A DNA stretch of 40,980 nt, from NCBI GenBank assembly GCA_025934075.1, contig JAICYT010000005.1, positions 1 through 40,980 of the forward strand, given 5' to 3'. Of this stretch, positions 1 through 7,312 are shown piece by piece. The stretch's first letter is position 1. Every line of letters begins with the position of its first letter. The notes under the pieces were generated by a model. The model was not told where the DNA came from. It made no database searches and saw only the letters and a program-made list of their open reading frames with translations. This DNA comes from Gemmatimonadaceae bacterium (GTDB lineage Bacteria > Gemmatimonadota > Gemmatimonadetes > Gemmatimonadales > Gemmatimonadaceae). The position numbers and the translations under genes were made by a program.

Positions 1-12
1 CAACCCAACGCG

Positions 13-60
13 TACCACCGTACCACCGTACCACCGTTCCACCGTTCCACCGTTCCACCG
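13..60. repeat. Six tandem octamers (3x taccaccg, 3x ttccaccg)
   Basis: Three perfect copies of taccaccg run directly into three perfect copies of ttccaccg, ending 14 bases before the glcD start. The two unit types differ at one base, so the array looks like expansion of one octamer after a substitution. The reverse complement of ttccaccg occurs twice in tandem just upstream of the quinone oxidoreductase start near 36.3 kb, so the unit is dispersed and occurs in both orientations. The array continues to within two bases of the start of the window and may be longer on the left. Confidence 0.9.
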
Positions 61-62
61 CA

Positions 63-68
63 TAGCTT
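63..68 (+). promoter_or_regulatory. Candidate -10 element (TAGCTT) for a leaderless glcD transcript
   Basis: TAGCTT lies six bases before the glcD ATG, and no Shine-Dalgarno sequence is visible between them. This spacing would put transcription initiation at or beside the start codon. No convincing -35 is seen because the tandem octamers occupy that position. This is inference from spacing only. Confidence 0.35.
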
Positions 69-74
69 TAAGCC

Positions 75-1529
75 ATGCCCCCAAGCGTCGCGAAGATCAA
101 TCAAGAGCTCGCCGATAGCCTCGCTGCGATCGTCGGGGATCGCCGCGTGCTGTTTCGGCCCAGTGAGCTGCTCACGTATGCCTCGGATGGCTTGCCGTCG
201 TATCACAAACAGCCAGGCTTAGCGGTGTTCCCGGGAGCGCGCGACGAAGTCGTCGCGATTGTGCGCGAGCTCGCCCGACGCAAGGTGCCGTTCGTCCCGC
301 GCGGCGCCGGGACCGGACTTTCCGGCGGAGCACTCGCTGACGGCGTCGTGCTGATCGGGCTGAATCGGTTGAGCCGCATTCTGTCGGTCGATGCCGAGAA
401 CGGGCTCGCGATCGTGGAACCGGGTGTGGTGAACGTTGCGCTGAGTCGCGCCGTTGCGGCGGTCGGTCTTCACTACGCGCCCGATCCATCGAGCCAGGCA
501 GCGTGTACGATTGGGGGCAACGTGGCGGAGAACGCAGGCGGCCCGCATTGCCTCAAGTACGGTGTGACGACGAATCACGTCGTCGCACTGACTGTGGTAT
601 TGCCGGATGGCGAAGTGGTTTCGCTTGGCAACGCTGACGGCGAACGCGAAGGCTACGATCTCGTTGGAGCCTTCGTCGGGTCGGAAGGTTGCTTCGGCAT
701 TGCGCTCGACATCACGGTGCGGCTGTCGCGCAATCCAGAAGCCGTGCGAACATTGTTGGCCGACTTCATGTCGATCGACGAAGCGGCGCGTGCGGTGTCG
801 GCGATCGTGGCGACGGGTATCATTCCCGCCGCGCTCGAGATGATCGATCAGGCCACGATTCGTGCCGTCGAATCATCGATTTACGCCGCGGGATATCCGA
901 CCGACGCAGCGGCGGCGTTGCTGATCGAAGTAGATGGCGCCGCGACCGGATTGGAGCATGACGTCGCCACGATCGAAGCGTTGTGCAAGAACGGCGGCGC
1001 GCGAACGGTCCGGATCGCGCGCGACGAGACTGAGCGCGCGCGGCTCTGGCAAGGACGCAAGAAGGCGTTCGGCGCGATGGGACGAGTGTCGTCGCATCTC
1101 GTGGTACAGGATGCGGTCGTGCCGCGAACGCGATTACCCGACGTGCTGGCCGAGATTCACGGCATCGCGCAACAGCATCGACTGCGTGTCTGCAACGTGT
1201 TCCATGCCGGCGATGGCAATCTGCATCCCAACATCGCGTACGACGCGTCGGATGCGGATGAGACGGCGCGCGTGCACGTCGCGATGAAGGAGATCATGAC
1301 CGCGTGCGTGAGAGCTGGCGGCACCATTACGGGCGAGCATGGCGTCGGTTTGGACAAGCTTCCGTACATGGAACTGATTTTTTCGAGCGACTCGCTCGCA
1401 GCCATGTGTGCGTTGCGGGAAGTGTTCGATCCGGATCGACGTGCGAACCCGGGCAAGGTCGTTCCTGTGCACAGCTGCCGTGAGTGGCACGCAGCGCCGG
1501 CTGCCCGGCGGGCGGTGGCCACGGTATGA
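75..1529 (+). CDS. glcD: Glycolate oxidase, FAD-linked subunit GlcD
   Basis: This FAD-binding oxidoreductase subunit oxidises glycolate (or a related 2-hydroxyacid such as D-lactate) to the 2-oxoacid and passes electrons to the GlcF iron-sulfur subunit. The 484-residue length is normal for GlcD. An N-terminal PCMH-type FAD domain carries the PRGAGTGLSGG motif at about residues 75-85, followed by the CTIGGNVAENAGG stretch. The C-terminal FAD-oxidase domain has FHAGDGNLHP, TGEHGVGLDK and the terminal DPxRRANPGK. The ATG used is the only reasonable start and lies just after an octamer repeat array. The stop overlaps the glcE ATG (ATGA), so the two are translationally coupled. D-lactate rather than glycolate specificity cannot be excluded from sequence. 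Confidence 0.93.
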   Translation: MPPSVAKINQELADSLAAIVGDRRVLFRPSELLTYASDGLPSYHKQPGLAVFPGARDEVVAIVRELARRKVPFVPRGAGTGLSGGALADGVVLIGLNRLSRILSVDAENGLAIVEPGVVNVALSRAVAAVGLHYAPDPSSQAACTIGGNVAENAGGPHCLKYGVTTNHVVALTVVLPDGEVVSLGNADGEREGYDLVGAFVGSEGCFGIALDITVRLSRNPEAVRTLLADFMSIDEAARAVSAIVATGIIPAALEMIDQATIRAVESSIYAAGYPTDAAAALLIEVDGAATGLEHDVATIEALCKNGGARTVRIARDETERARLWQGRKKAFGAMGRVSSHLVVQDAVVPRTRLPDVLAEIHGIAQQHRLRVCNVFHAGDGNLHPNIAYDASDADETARVHVAMKEIMTACVRAGGTITGEHGVGLDKLPYMELIFSSDSLAAMCALREVFDPDRRANPGKVVPVHSCREWHAAPAARRAVATV

Positions 1530-2662
1530 CGACGATCGCCGTCGACTCGGTCGCCGCCTTGTGCGAGCGCGTCCGCGAGGCAGCTGATCGACACGCACCG
1601 CTTCGCGTGGTCGGTCGCGGAACGTGGCTCGACGCGGGGCGACCGGTGTCCGCGAGTGAATCGGTGTCGACGCGCGAGCTCGCGGGAATCACCCAGTACG
1701 TGCCGGGCGATCTCACGCTCACGGCGCGCGCCGGGACGACGCTCGACGAGATTCGACAGACGACCGCCGAGCACGATCAATGGCTCGCGCTCGACCCGCA
1801 TGGCGGCGATCAGGGAACGCTCGGCGCGACAATCGCGACCGCCTCGGCGGGTCCGCTTTCAACTTCGTTCGGTACGCCGCGCGATTTGACGCTCGGGGTG
1901 GAGTTCGTGACCGGCAGTGGCGTCGCGGTGCGCGGCGGTGGGCGCGTCGTCAAGAACGTCGCCGGTTTCGATCTGACGCGACTGCTGACCGGATCCTGGG
2001 GGACGCTCGGCGTGATCACCGAGGCGACCGTGCGGTTGCACGCGCGTCCAGAAGCCGACGAGTCGATCGTGATCAATCTCGGCGAGGCCGGCGTCGCCCG
2101 GACGCGCGAGCTATTGCGCCAACTGCCGTTCAGTCCATATGCCTGCGAGATCCTCAACGCGCCAATGGCGAAGAGGGTGCTCGACGTCGACAGCGTAGTG
2201 GCAGTCATTCGGCTCGGCGGCAACCGGGAAGCGGTCGCCGCACAGCGAGCAGCGTTCGCGGCGCTCGGTGCCGTTACCGACGTTGATGGCGACGTGTGGC
2301 CGCGACTGCGTACGACTGAGGACGCGGGGACGGTGGTGTTTCGCCTTTCGGCACGACCCTCGGAGATCGCGCGCGTCTGGAGTGCCGCGTCCGCGGCGGC
2401 GAGCGAGTGTCCGGGTACATTGGTCAGTGCAGCGCCCGCACGCGGAATCGTGCGCTGCATCGCACCAGGCGCTGCGCTCGACGCGTTGCGGAGCTGGTGG
2501 GCGCGACCACAACCCAATTTGACACAGATCGGCGAGCGGCTGCCGGCCGAGCTTTGGGCGACGTGTGGTTCGCCGACGGCGGACCGGATTTCATCAGGCA
2601 TCAAGCGAACGTTCGATCCACAGGGCGTGCTGAACCCGGGCATCTTTGGAGAACGCTCATGA
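1526..2662 (+). CDS. glcE: Glycolate oxidase, FAD-binding subunit GlcE
   Basis: This is the second, shorter FAD-binding subunit of the GlcDEF complex. At 378 residues it has a PCMH-like FAD domain with VPGDLTLTARAGTTLDEI, then LALDPHGGDQGTLGATIATASAGP and the highly characteristic GGRVVKNVAGFDLTRLLTGSWGTLG segment, with a less conserved C-terminal half. The ORF track extends 14 residues upstream, but the ATG overlapping the glcD stop by four bases (ATGA) is preferred, since the upstream codons lie inside glcD. Its own stop overlaps the glcF ATG in the same way, so all three subunits form one coupled cistron series. Confidence 0.88.
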   Translation: MTTIAVDSVAALCERVREAADRHAPLRVVGRGTWLDAGRPVSASESVSTRELAGITQYVPGDLTLTARAGTTLDEIRQTTAEHDQWLALDPHGGDQGTLGATIATASAGPLSTSFGTPRDLTLGVEFVTGSGVAVRGGGRVVKNVAGFDLTRLLTGSWGTLGVITEATVRLHARPEADESIVINLGEAGVARTRELLRQLPFSPYACEILNAPMAKRVLDVDSVVAVIRLGGNREAVAAQRAAFAALGAVTDVDGDVWPRLRTTEDAGTVVFRLSARPSEIARVWSAASAAASECPGTLVSAAPARGIVRCIAPGAALDALRSWWARPQPNLTQIGERLPAELWATCGSPTADRISSGIKRTFDPQGVLNPGIFGERS

Positions 2663-3966
2663 GCGCGCCCGTCGTCGTTCCGTCCGAGTGTGCACTGCCG
2701 AATAGCCCGCTCGCTGGGGAACGTGCAGGTATCGACGCGTGCGTCCACTGCGGATTCTGCCTGCAGGCGTGCCCGACGTATCTCACGCTGGAGGACGAGA
2801 ACGACAGCCCGCGCGGCCGCATCGTGCTCATGCGGGCGTTGCTCGAAGGAACGCTTCAGCCCGAGAGCGAAAGCGTGGAGCGACACATCGCTCAGTGCCT
2901 CGGGTGTCGGGCGTGCGAGACGGCGTGTCCGTCGGGCGTACCATACGGACATTTGCTCGAGGCGACGCGAGCGACATTGGCCGAGCATCGGCCGATTCCA
3001 TTTGTGGCGCGGATGATTTTGTCGGTGTTCGAGCGACCGCGGCTTCTCGCGCTGGCAATGCTGGGCGGGAGGGTTCTGCGGGGCCTCGGCATCGCGCGGC
3101 TATTCGCGAAGCTACCCGGTCGTCCGGGGTTCGCGATGGCGATGCTGGCGTCGACGCGACGGTCGAATTCCAACGCGCGCGCTACACCGCGATCGACCGG
3201 AGCCCGCGGAAGCGTGGCATTGCTGACAGGCTGCGTCATGGAAGGATTGTTCACCGACGTCAATCGCGCCACGACGCGTGCGCTGGTCGTCAACGAGTAC
3301 TCAACGGCCGATGCACCCGGACAGGGTTGTTGTGGTGCGTTGCACGCGCACGCTGGCGACGTCGTCGCGGCGCGCCGCATGGCAAAGATCAACATCGAGG
3401 CGTTCGAGCGTGCCAATGCGGACTATATCTGCGTGAATGCCGCGGGGTGCGGCGCGATGATGAAAGAGTATGCGCACCTGCTGCACGACGAGCCGGCTTG
3501 GGCCGAGCGTGCAGCAGGCGTCTCGAGCAAGGTCCGCGATGTGAGTGAGTTGCTGACGACGGGAGGACGGCTCGAGCGCGGCGGGCCGGTGCGTCTGCGC
3601 GTCGCGTATGACGCACCGTGTCATCTAGTGCACGCGCAGCGGATCTCGACGGCGCCGATCGATCTCCTCCGAGCGATTCCCGAGCTCAGGCTCGTGCCGC
3701 TCAGCGAGAGCGAAGTGTGTTGCGGCAGCGCGGGCATCTACAATCTCGTCGAGCCCGAGACGTCGGACGTCGTGTTGGATAGAAAGCTGGCGAACATTGC
3801 GGCGGCGTCGCCCGAGGTTGTGGCAAGCGGCAACCCAGGCTGTTTGATGCAGATTGGTGCCGGCCTGCTCCGTGCGGGATCGTCGATCCGCGCGTTGCAC
3901 CCGGTGGAGCTGCTCGACGAGAGCTACGCGCGGGATGTATCGGAGTCCCGCGAGTCGCACGACTAG
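2659..3966 (+). CDS. glcF: Glycolate oxidase, iron-sulfur subunit GlcF
   Basis: This subunit carries electrons from GlcD to the quinone pool or a membrane acceptor. Two ferredoxin-type 4Fe-4S motifs are visible: CVHCGFCLQACP (Cys28, 31, 34, 38) and CLGCRACETACPSG about 50 residues later. They are followed by two CCG cysteine-rich domains, marked by GQGCCGALHAHAGD and EVCCGSAGIYNLVEPE with NPGC near the C-terminus. The track ORF begins 84 codons earlier inside glcE. The ATG overlapping the glcE stop (ATGA) gives 435 residues, the usual GlcF length. It is the last gene of the glcDEF run, followed by a gap of about 100 bases. Confidence 0.9.
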   Translation: MSAPVVVPSECALPNSPLAGERAGIDACVHCGFCLQACPTYLTLEDENDSPRGRIVLMRALLEGTLQPESESVERHIAQCLGCRACETACPSGVPYGHLLEATRATLAEHRPIPFVARMILSVFERPRLLALAMLGGRVLRGLGIARLFAKLPGRPGFAMAMLASTRRSNSNARATPRSTGARGSVALLTGCVMEGLFTDVNRATTRALVVNEYSTADAPGQGCCGALHAHAGDVVAARRMAKINIEAFERANADYICVNAAGCGAMMKEYAHLLHDEPAWAERAAGVSSKVRDVSELLTTGGRLERGGPVRLRVAYDAPCHLVHAQRISTAPIDLLRAIPELRLVPLSESEVCCGSAGIYNLVEPETSDVVLDRKLANIAAASPEVVASGNPGCLMQIGAGLLRAGSSIRALHPVELLDESYARDVSESRESHD

Positions 3967-3990
3967 CGCGTCAATGACCGTGGCGCGGGG

Positions 3991-4020
3991 TTGTCGCTAC
4001 GGTTTACTTACGAACATGAT
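3991..4020 (+). promoter_or_regulatory. Weak candidate promoter upstream of the ygfZ-like gene
   Basis: TTGTCG and CATGAT each match four of six sigma-70 consensus positions and are separated by 18 bases. They lie in the gap after glcF, about 50 bases before the next gene. The match is poor, so ygfZ could equally be expressed by read-through from glcDEF. Confidence 0.2.
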
Positions 4021-4071
4021 TGGTGTTGTCGTCCTCGAGTCAGCGCGGATGAGGGAGGAGGTGCTTGTTCA

Positions 4072-5142
4072 ATGACGAATCTGGACATCGCACCGCAGCG
4101 ACGCGGCACGACGCAGGAGATTGGCGGGCACGAGGTCGTGCTCGCGTACGCGGATGTGAACGCAGAATACGACGCGCTCCGAACCAACGCGATCGTCATC
4201 GACCGCAGTCATCGCGGACGCATCAGGTTCTTCGGCGAGAAGTCGGGTGAGGCACTTACCGGTCTCGTGACGAACGACGTCCTCGCGATGCATCCCGGGC
4301 ACGGCCAGTACGGCGCCGCCTTGTCTGCCAAGGGACGCGTCGTCGCGGATCTACGGATCTTCGCGAGCTCCGGTTCGTATCTCGTCGACGCGCCGCCGCG
4401 CGCTTGGGCGAGCTGGCTGGCGACGGTGAAGAAGTACGTGAATCCACGTCTGTCCGGCTATCGCGACGACTCGCACGCGATTCGAGATGTCGGAATTTTC
4501 GGTCCGCAGGCGCGCCGGATCGTCGCGGCCATCACGGCGCTCGACGCCGACGAGCTCGGGCAGCTAGCGCCGTATGCGCACATCGATGACGTCGCGGACG
4601 GCGTATCGGTCATGATCGCGCGCGCGCCGGACATCGGCGTGGAAGGATACGATCTCTTCGTGCCGTTCGAGCATTTCGATCGATTTTGGGAACGTGCAAT
4701 TACCGAAGGCGCGATGCCGGCGGGGCTCGATGCGTGGGAGATCGCGCGCGTCGAAGCTGGGCGTCCAGAGTGGGGCATCGACATCGATGACACGACAATT
4801 CCACAGGAAGCCAACTTCGACGAGCTCGATGCGATCTCGTACACGAAAGGCTGCTACATCGGGCAGGAAGTCGTCGCGCGCGTGCATTTTCGCGGGCATG
4901 TGAATCGGCATCTGCGTGGACTTCGCGCCGCCAGCTCGGACGCGCCGCCCACGGGCGCGCAGCTGATCGACGACTCCGGCAATCATGTGGGCGACGTGCG
5001 AAGCTCAGTCGGATCGCCGAGGTTAGGCGGAATTGCGATTGGCATGGTGCGACGCGAGGTCGCGCCAGGGAGCAGTCTGAACGCGAAGTGGGAAAGTGGT
5101 GAGCGGCGAGTGGATGTCGTGACGCTGCCCTTCCCCGCCTAA
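4072..5142 (+). CDS. ygfZ: YgfZ/GcvT-like folate-binding protein
   Basis: This is a 356-residue aminomethyltransferase-fold protein. The family signature KGCYIGQE is present (about residues 258-265), which marks YgfZ proteins rather than true glycine-cleavage T protein; the motif cysteine is conserved. YgfZ proteins bind tetrahydrofolate and help maintain certain iron-sulfur enzymes and tRNA modification. The track places the start at a TTG 27 codons upstream. The internal ATG is chosen because a strong Shine-Dalgarno (gggaggagg) lies about 11 bases before it. No other GcvPH gene is nearby. Placement directly after an iron-sulfur oxidoreductase operon fits a maintenance role, but this is inference. 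The stop is immediately adjacent to the next GTG start. Confidence 0.85.
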   Translation: MTNLDIAPQRRGTTQEIGGHEVVLAYADVNAEYDALRTNAIVIDRSHRGRIRFFGEKSGEALTGLVTNDVLAMHPGHGQYGAALSAKGRVVADLRIFASSGSYLVDAPPRAWASWLATVKKYVNPRLSGYRDDSHAIRDVGIFGPQARRIVAAITALDADELGQLAPYAHIDDVADGVSVMIARAPDIGVEGYDLFVPFEHFDRFWERAITEGAMPAGLDAWEIARVEAGRPEWGIDIDDTTIPQEANFDELDAISYTKGCYIGQEVVARVHFRGHVNRHLRGLRAASSDAPPTGAQLIDDSGNHVGDVRSSVGSPRLGGIAIGMVRREVAPGSSLNAKWESGERRVDVVTLPFPA

Positions 5143-6141
5143 GTGCCCAAGGCGCTCGTCACGGGTGCGACGGGTCTAGTCGGGTCGCACATCGTCGAGC
5201 GTTTGCTGGCGGATGGTTGGAGTGTTCGCGCGCTCGTGCGATCGGCGTCGAACGATCTCGCGTCGCTCGGAGTCGAGACGACACAGGGCGATGTTCTCGA
5301 TCGCGATTCGTTCAGTCGGTCAGCGGCGGGATGCGACGCGATCTTTCACACGGCAGCGGCGATCACGACGTCTGGCGGGTGGGAAGTGTTTCGACGTCTC
5401 AATGTCGATGGAACCACGAATGCGATCGCTGCGGCGGAGTCGTCGGGCGCGAGATTGCTGCAACTGAGTAGCGTCGCCGTGTACGGTCCGACGGCGCGGT
5501 ACAGTGGCCCGGGAAAAAAGACGAGTGAGGATATGGTGCTGGGTCCGTTGCCCGAGCGTGCGTACTACGCGCGATCGAAGCGCGAGTCGGAGGAGCTCGT
5601 GCTCGAGGCGCACGCGGTGGCCAGGATTTGGGCGACAGCGATCCGTCCCAATGTGATCTATGGTCCGCGCGACCGACAGTTTGTGCCGCGCGTCGCGAAG
5701 CTCCTCCGTCGCGGGATTGTGCCGATCATTGGCGGCGGACGTTCGATCTTTTCGGTGACGCACGCAGCAAACGTGGCCGATGCTGCCGTGCGCGCCGTCA
5801 TGTGCGACGGCGCCGGCGGCCGCGCGTACAACGTGGCCAACGACTACCCCGTCACGGTGCGGCGCTTCTTCGTGCTCGCGGGCGAAGGGTTGGGACGACG
5901 CGTGCGATTCGTCTCGATTCCATTGCCGGTGGCGAAAATTGCGTTCAAGGTCGTGAGATCGACGACGCGAGTCCTGACTGGCGGCCGGTTGAACGTGATA
6001 TCGAGCGCGTCGATTGGGTTTCTCACCGAGGACAATCCGTTCACGTCGGAGCGCGCCCGGCGAGAGCTAGGATGGTCGCCGACGGTGCGGCCCGAGCAAG
6101 GCATTCCGGAGGCCTTTCGTTGGTGGAAGACGCATCGCTGA
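5143..6141 (+). CDS. NAD(P)-dependent epimerase/dehydratase (extended SDR)
   Basis: This 332-residue extended short-chain dehydrogenase has a Rossmann glycine motif TGATGLVG at residues 7-14, an active-site YxxxK (YARSK, about residue 146) preceded by the LQLSSVAVYG serine strand, and RPNVIYGPRD downstream. The overall pattern resembles dihydroflavonol-4-reductase and 3-beta-hydroxysteroid dehydrogenase-like proteins acting on NDP-sugars, sterol-like or aldehyde substrates. The substrate cannot be inferred. The GTG start directly abuts the ygfZ TAA stop, so it is probably co-translated with it. The 3' end overlaps the next gene. Confidence 0.83.
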   Translation: MPKALVTGATGLVGSHIVERLLADGWSVRALVRSASNDLASLGVETTQGDVLDRDSFSRSAAGCDAIFHTAAAITTSGGWEVFRRLNVDGTTNAIAAAESSGARLLQLSSVAVYGPTARYSGPGKKTSEDMVLGPLPERAYYARSKRESEELVLEAHAVARIWATAIRPNVIYGPRDRQFVPRVAKLLRRGIVPIIGGGRSIFSVTHAANVADAAVRAVMCDGAGGRAYNVANDYPVTVRRFFVLAGEGLGRRVRFVSIPLPVAKIAFKVVRSTTRVLTGGRLNVISSASIGFLTEDNPFTSERARRELGWSPTVRPEQGIPEAFRWWKTHR

Positions 6142-6701
6142 TCGAGCGCACCGCGCTCAAAGAGTGGGCGGTGCTCGTCGACGCGATGGCGCGCGGCGAG
6201 ATCATCGCGATGATTCGGAAGGGCGGCATTCGCGAGCAGCGCGCCGGGTTCGCGGTGCGCCACGATCAGTTCCTGCTCTACCCGACCTTCTTTCACGAGA
6301 AGGCGAATGAAGTCGCGCCGAGGTTCCTGTCAGGCCTCGATCAGTCGCATTCGCGACGGCCTGTCGAGGGAACGATTCGCATCGACTACGTCGCGAGAGT
6401 GTTGGGGGTATGGGAGGTGACGTCGCTCGATCCATTGCGCGCCATCGAGGGTGAGCATGGCCTGGCGTGGAGCGCGGTGGAGTCGCGATTCAACTACAAG
6501 AATCGGCCGGGCGTGCAGGTCGTCGCGGTCGGGGTCGCGCGCTTGCCCGCGCCTGTCGTGGTTCCTGAGACGCGCCGTTATTTGGGGTGTGTGTCGTGGG
6601 TCGAGCTCGACCAAGGGATCGACGTATCGAATGCGGCGCCGGTGTTGGACGATGCCAGTTTGCTCATGCGCGTTGCCGTGTTGCGGAACGCGCTCGGCTA
6701 G
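6123..6701 (+). CDS. DUF1802 family protein
   Basis: This 192-residue protein of unknown function matches the DUF1802 pattern. An early LKEWAVLVDAMARGE segment is followed by MIRKGGIREQ, an aromatic/basic FAVRHDQFLLYPTFFHE stretch, and a C-terminal half with little conservation that I can recall. The track ORF runs far upstream in a shadow frame. A GTG overlapping the end of the epimerase gene by 19 bases, ten bases after ggagg, is the best start; a TTG one codon earlier is the alternative. No catalytic residues can be named. It closes the transcription unit that includes ygfZ and the epimerase. Confidence 0.78.
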   Translation: MEDASLIERTALKEWAVLVDAMARGEIIAMIRKGGIREQRAGFAVRHDQFLLYPTFFHEKANEVAPRFLSGLDQSHSRRPVEGTIRIDYVARVLGVWEVTSLDPLRAIEGEHGLAWSAVESRFNYKNRPGVQVVAVGVARLPAPVVVPETRRYLGCVSWVELDQGIDVSNAAPVLDDASLLMRVAVLRNALG

Positions 6702-6722
6702 CCGGGCCCCGAAGACAAGAAA

Positions 6723-6743
6723 GGCGCGACATGACGTCGCGCC
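6723..6743. terminator. Bidirectional hairpin between convergent genes
   Basis: ggcgcgac and gtcgcgcc form a perfect eight-base stem around a five-base loop between the DUF1802 gene and the converging lipoprotein gene. Read on the minus strand it is followed by TTTCTTGTC, so it probably terminates the lipoprotein transcript most efficiently and may act for both directions. Confidence 0.7.
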
Positions 6744-6770
6744 CTTCGAGCACGTGGTGGTGCGTCGCGG

Positions 6771-6989
6771 TTACGGCTTCTTCTTGCCGGCCTTCGACGT
6801 GTCCATCTTCTTCGAGGTGTCCATCTTCATCGAAGTGTCCATCTTCATGCCAGTATCGGTCGCGGCAGCGGCCGGTGCGGGAGCCGGCGCCATTGCGGGC
6901 GTTGCCGTATCCTTTGCAGCTTCATCAGACTTCGAACAGGCGGTTGCGGTTACCGCGAGCACAGCGGCGACGAAAGCCAGGCGCTTCAT
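6771..6989 (-). CDS. Small secreted lipoprotein with KMDTS-type repeats
   Basis: This 72-residue protein begins MKRLAFVAAVLAVTATAC, a short signal sequence ending in a lipobox-like cysteine at residue 18. An Ala/Pro-rich spacer follows, then three near-perfect hexapeptide repeats (MKMDTS, MKMDTS, KKMDTS) and a basic AGKKKP tail. The repeats are visible in the DNA as 18-base units. The pattern is reminiscent of MxKDx pentapeptide-repeat proteins, whose function is unknown. The start is fixed by aggaga five bases before the ATG; the track ORF extends upstream without support. Function is not known; a metal-binding or envelope-stress role is speculation. Confidence 0.72.
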   Translation of the reverse strand: MKRLAFVAAVLAVTATACSKSDEAAKDTATPAMAPAPAPAAAATDTGMKMDTSMKMDTSKKMDTSKAGKKKP

Positions 6990-7312
6990 GACTATCTCCT
7001 GAAGAGTAGGTCGAATTGTACTTCCGCGTGGTCCGTGCACGCGATCTGGGCGCTCGGGTCGAGCGGCGAGAAAGTTACCGTACCCGGAGTGCGTGTCAAG
7101 GCACGGTTGGGCAAGTTCACATCGGGCAAACGTGTTTCCGTTAAGCGGTACGCATGAAATGACTCGGCACCGATGCACGCGCGCCCATCGCGGCGTTCGT
7201 TTAGTCGGAGGGCGGCGGCTGCACCTTCCGGACCACTGGCTGGCCCGTCACGTCGATCATTAGCTTGAACTTCGCTCGAGACCCGCGACACCAAGAGTAT
7301 TCGAGAGCCGCA
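6990..7312. other. Intergenic region between divergent lipoprotein and oxidoreductase genes
   Basis: About 320 bases without a convincing gene. It holds the lipoprotein Shine-Dalgarno and candidate promoter at its left end. I saw no strong palindrome, terminator or conserved RNA in the rest. The track ORF crossing it on the minus strand is a shadow of the oxidoreductase gene. Confidence 0.6.
7015..7020 (-). promoter_or_regulatory. Candidate -10 element (TACAAT) for the lipoprotein gene
   Basis: On the minus strand TACAAT matches five of six -10 positions and would start a transcript with a leader of about 20 bases holding the aggaga ribosome site. No clear -35 is present at the expected distance. 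Confidence 0.4.

Noticed and set aside
13-60. CRISPR array at the left end
   Set aside because: The units are eight bases long with no spacers, so this is a simple tandem repeat.
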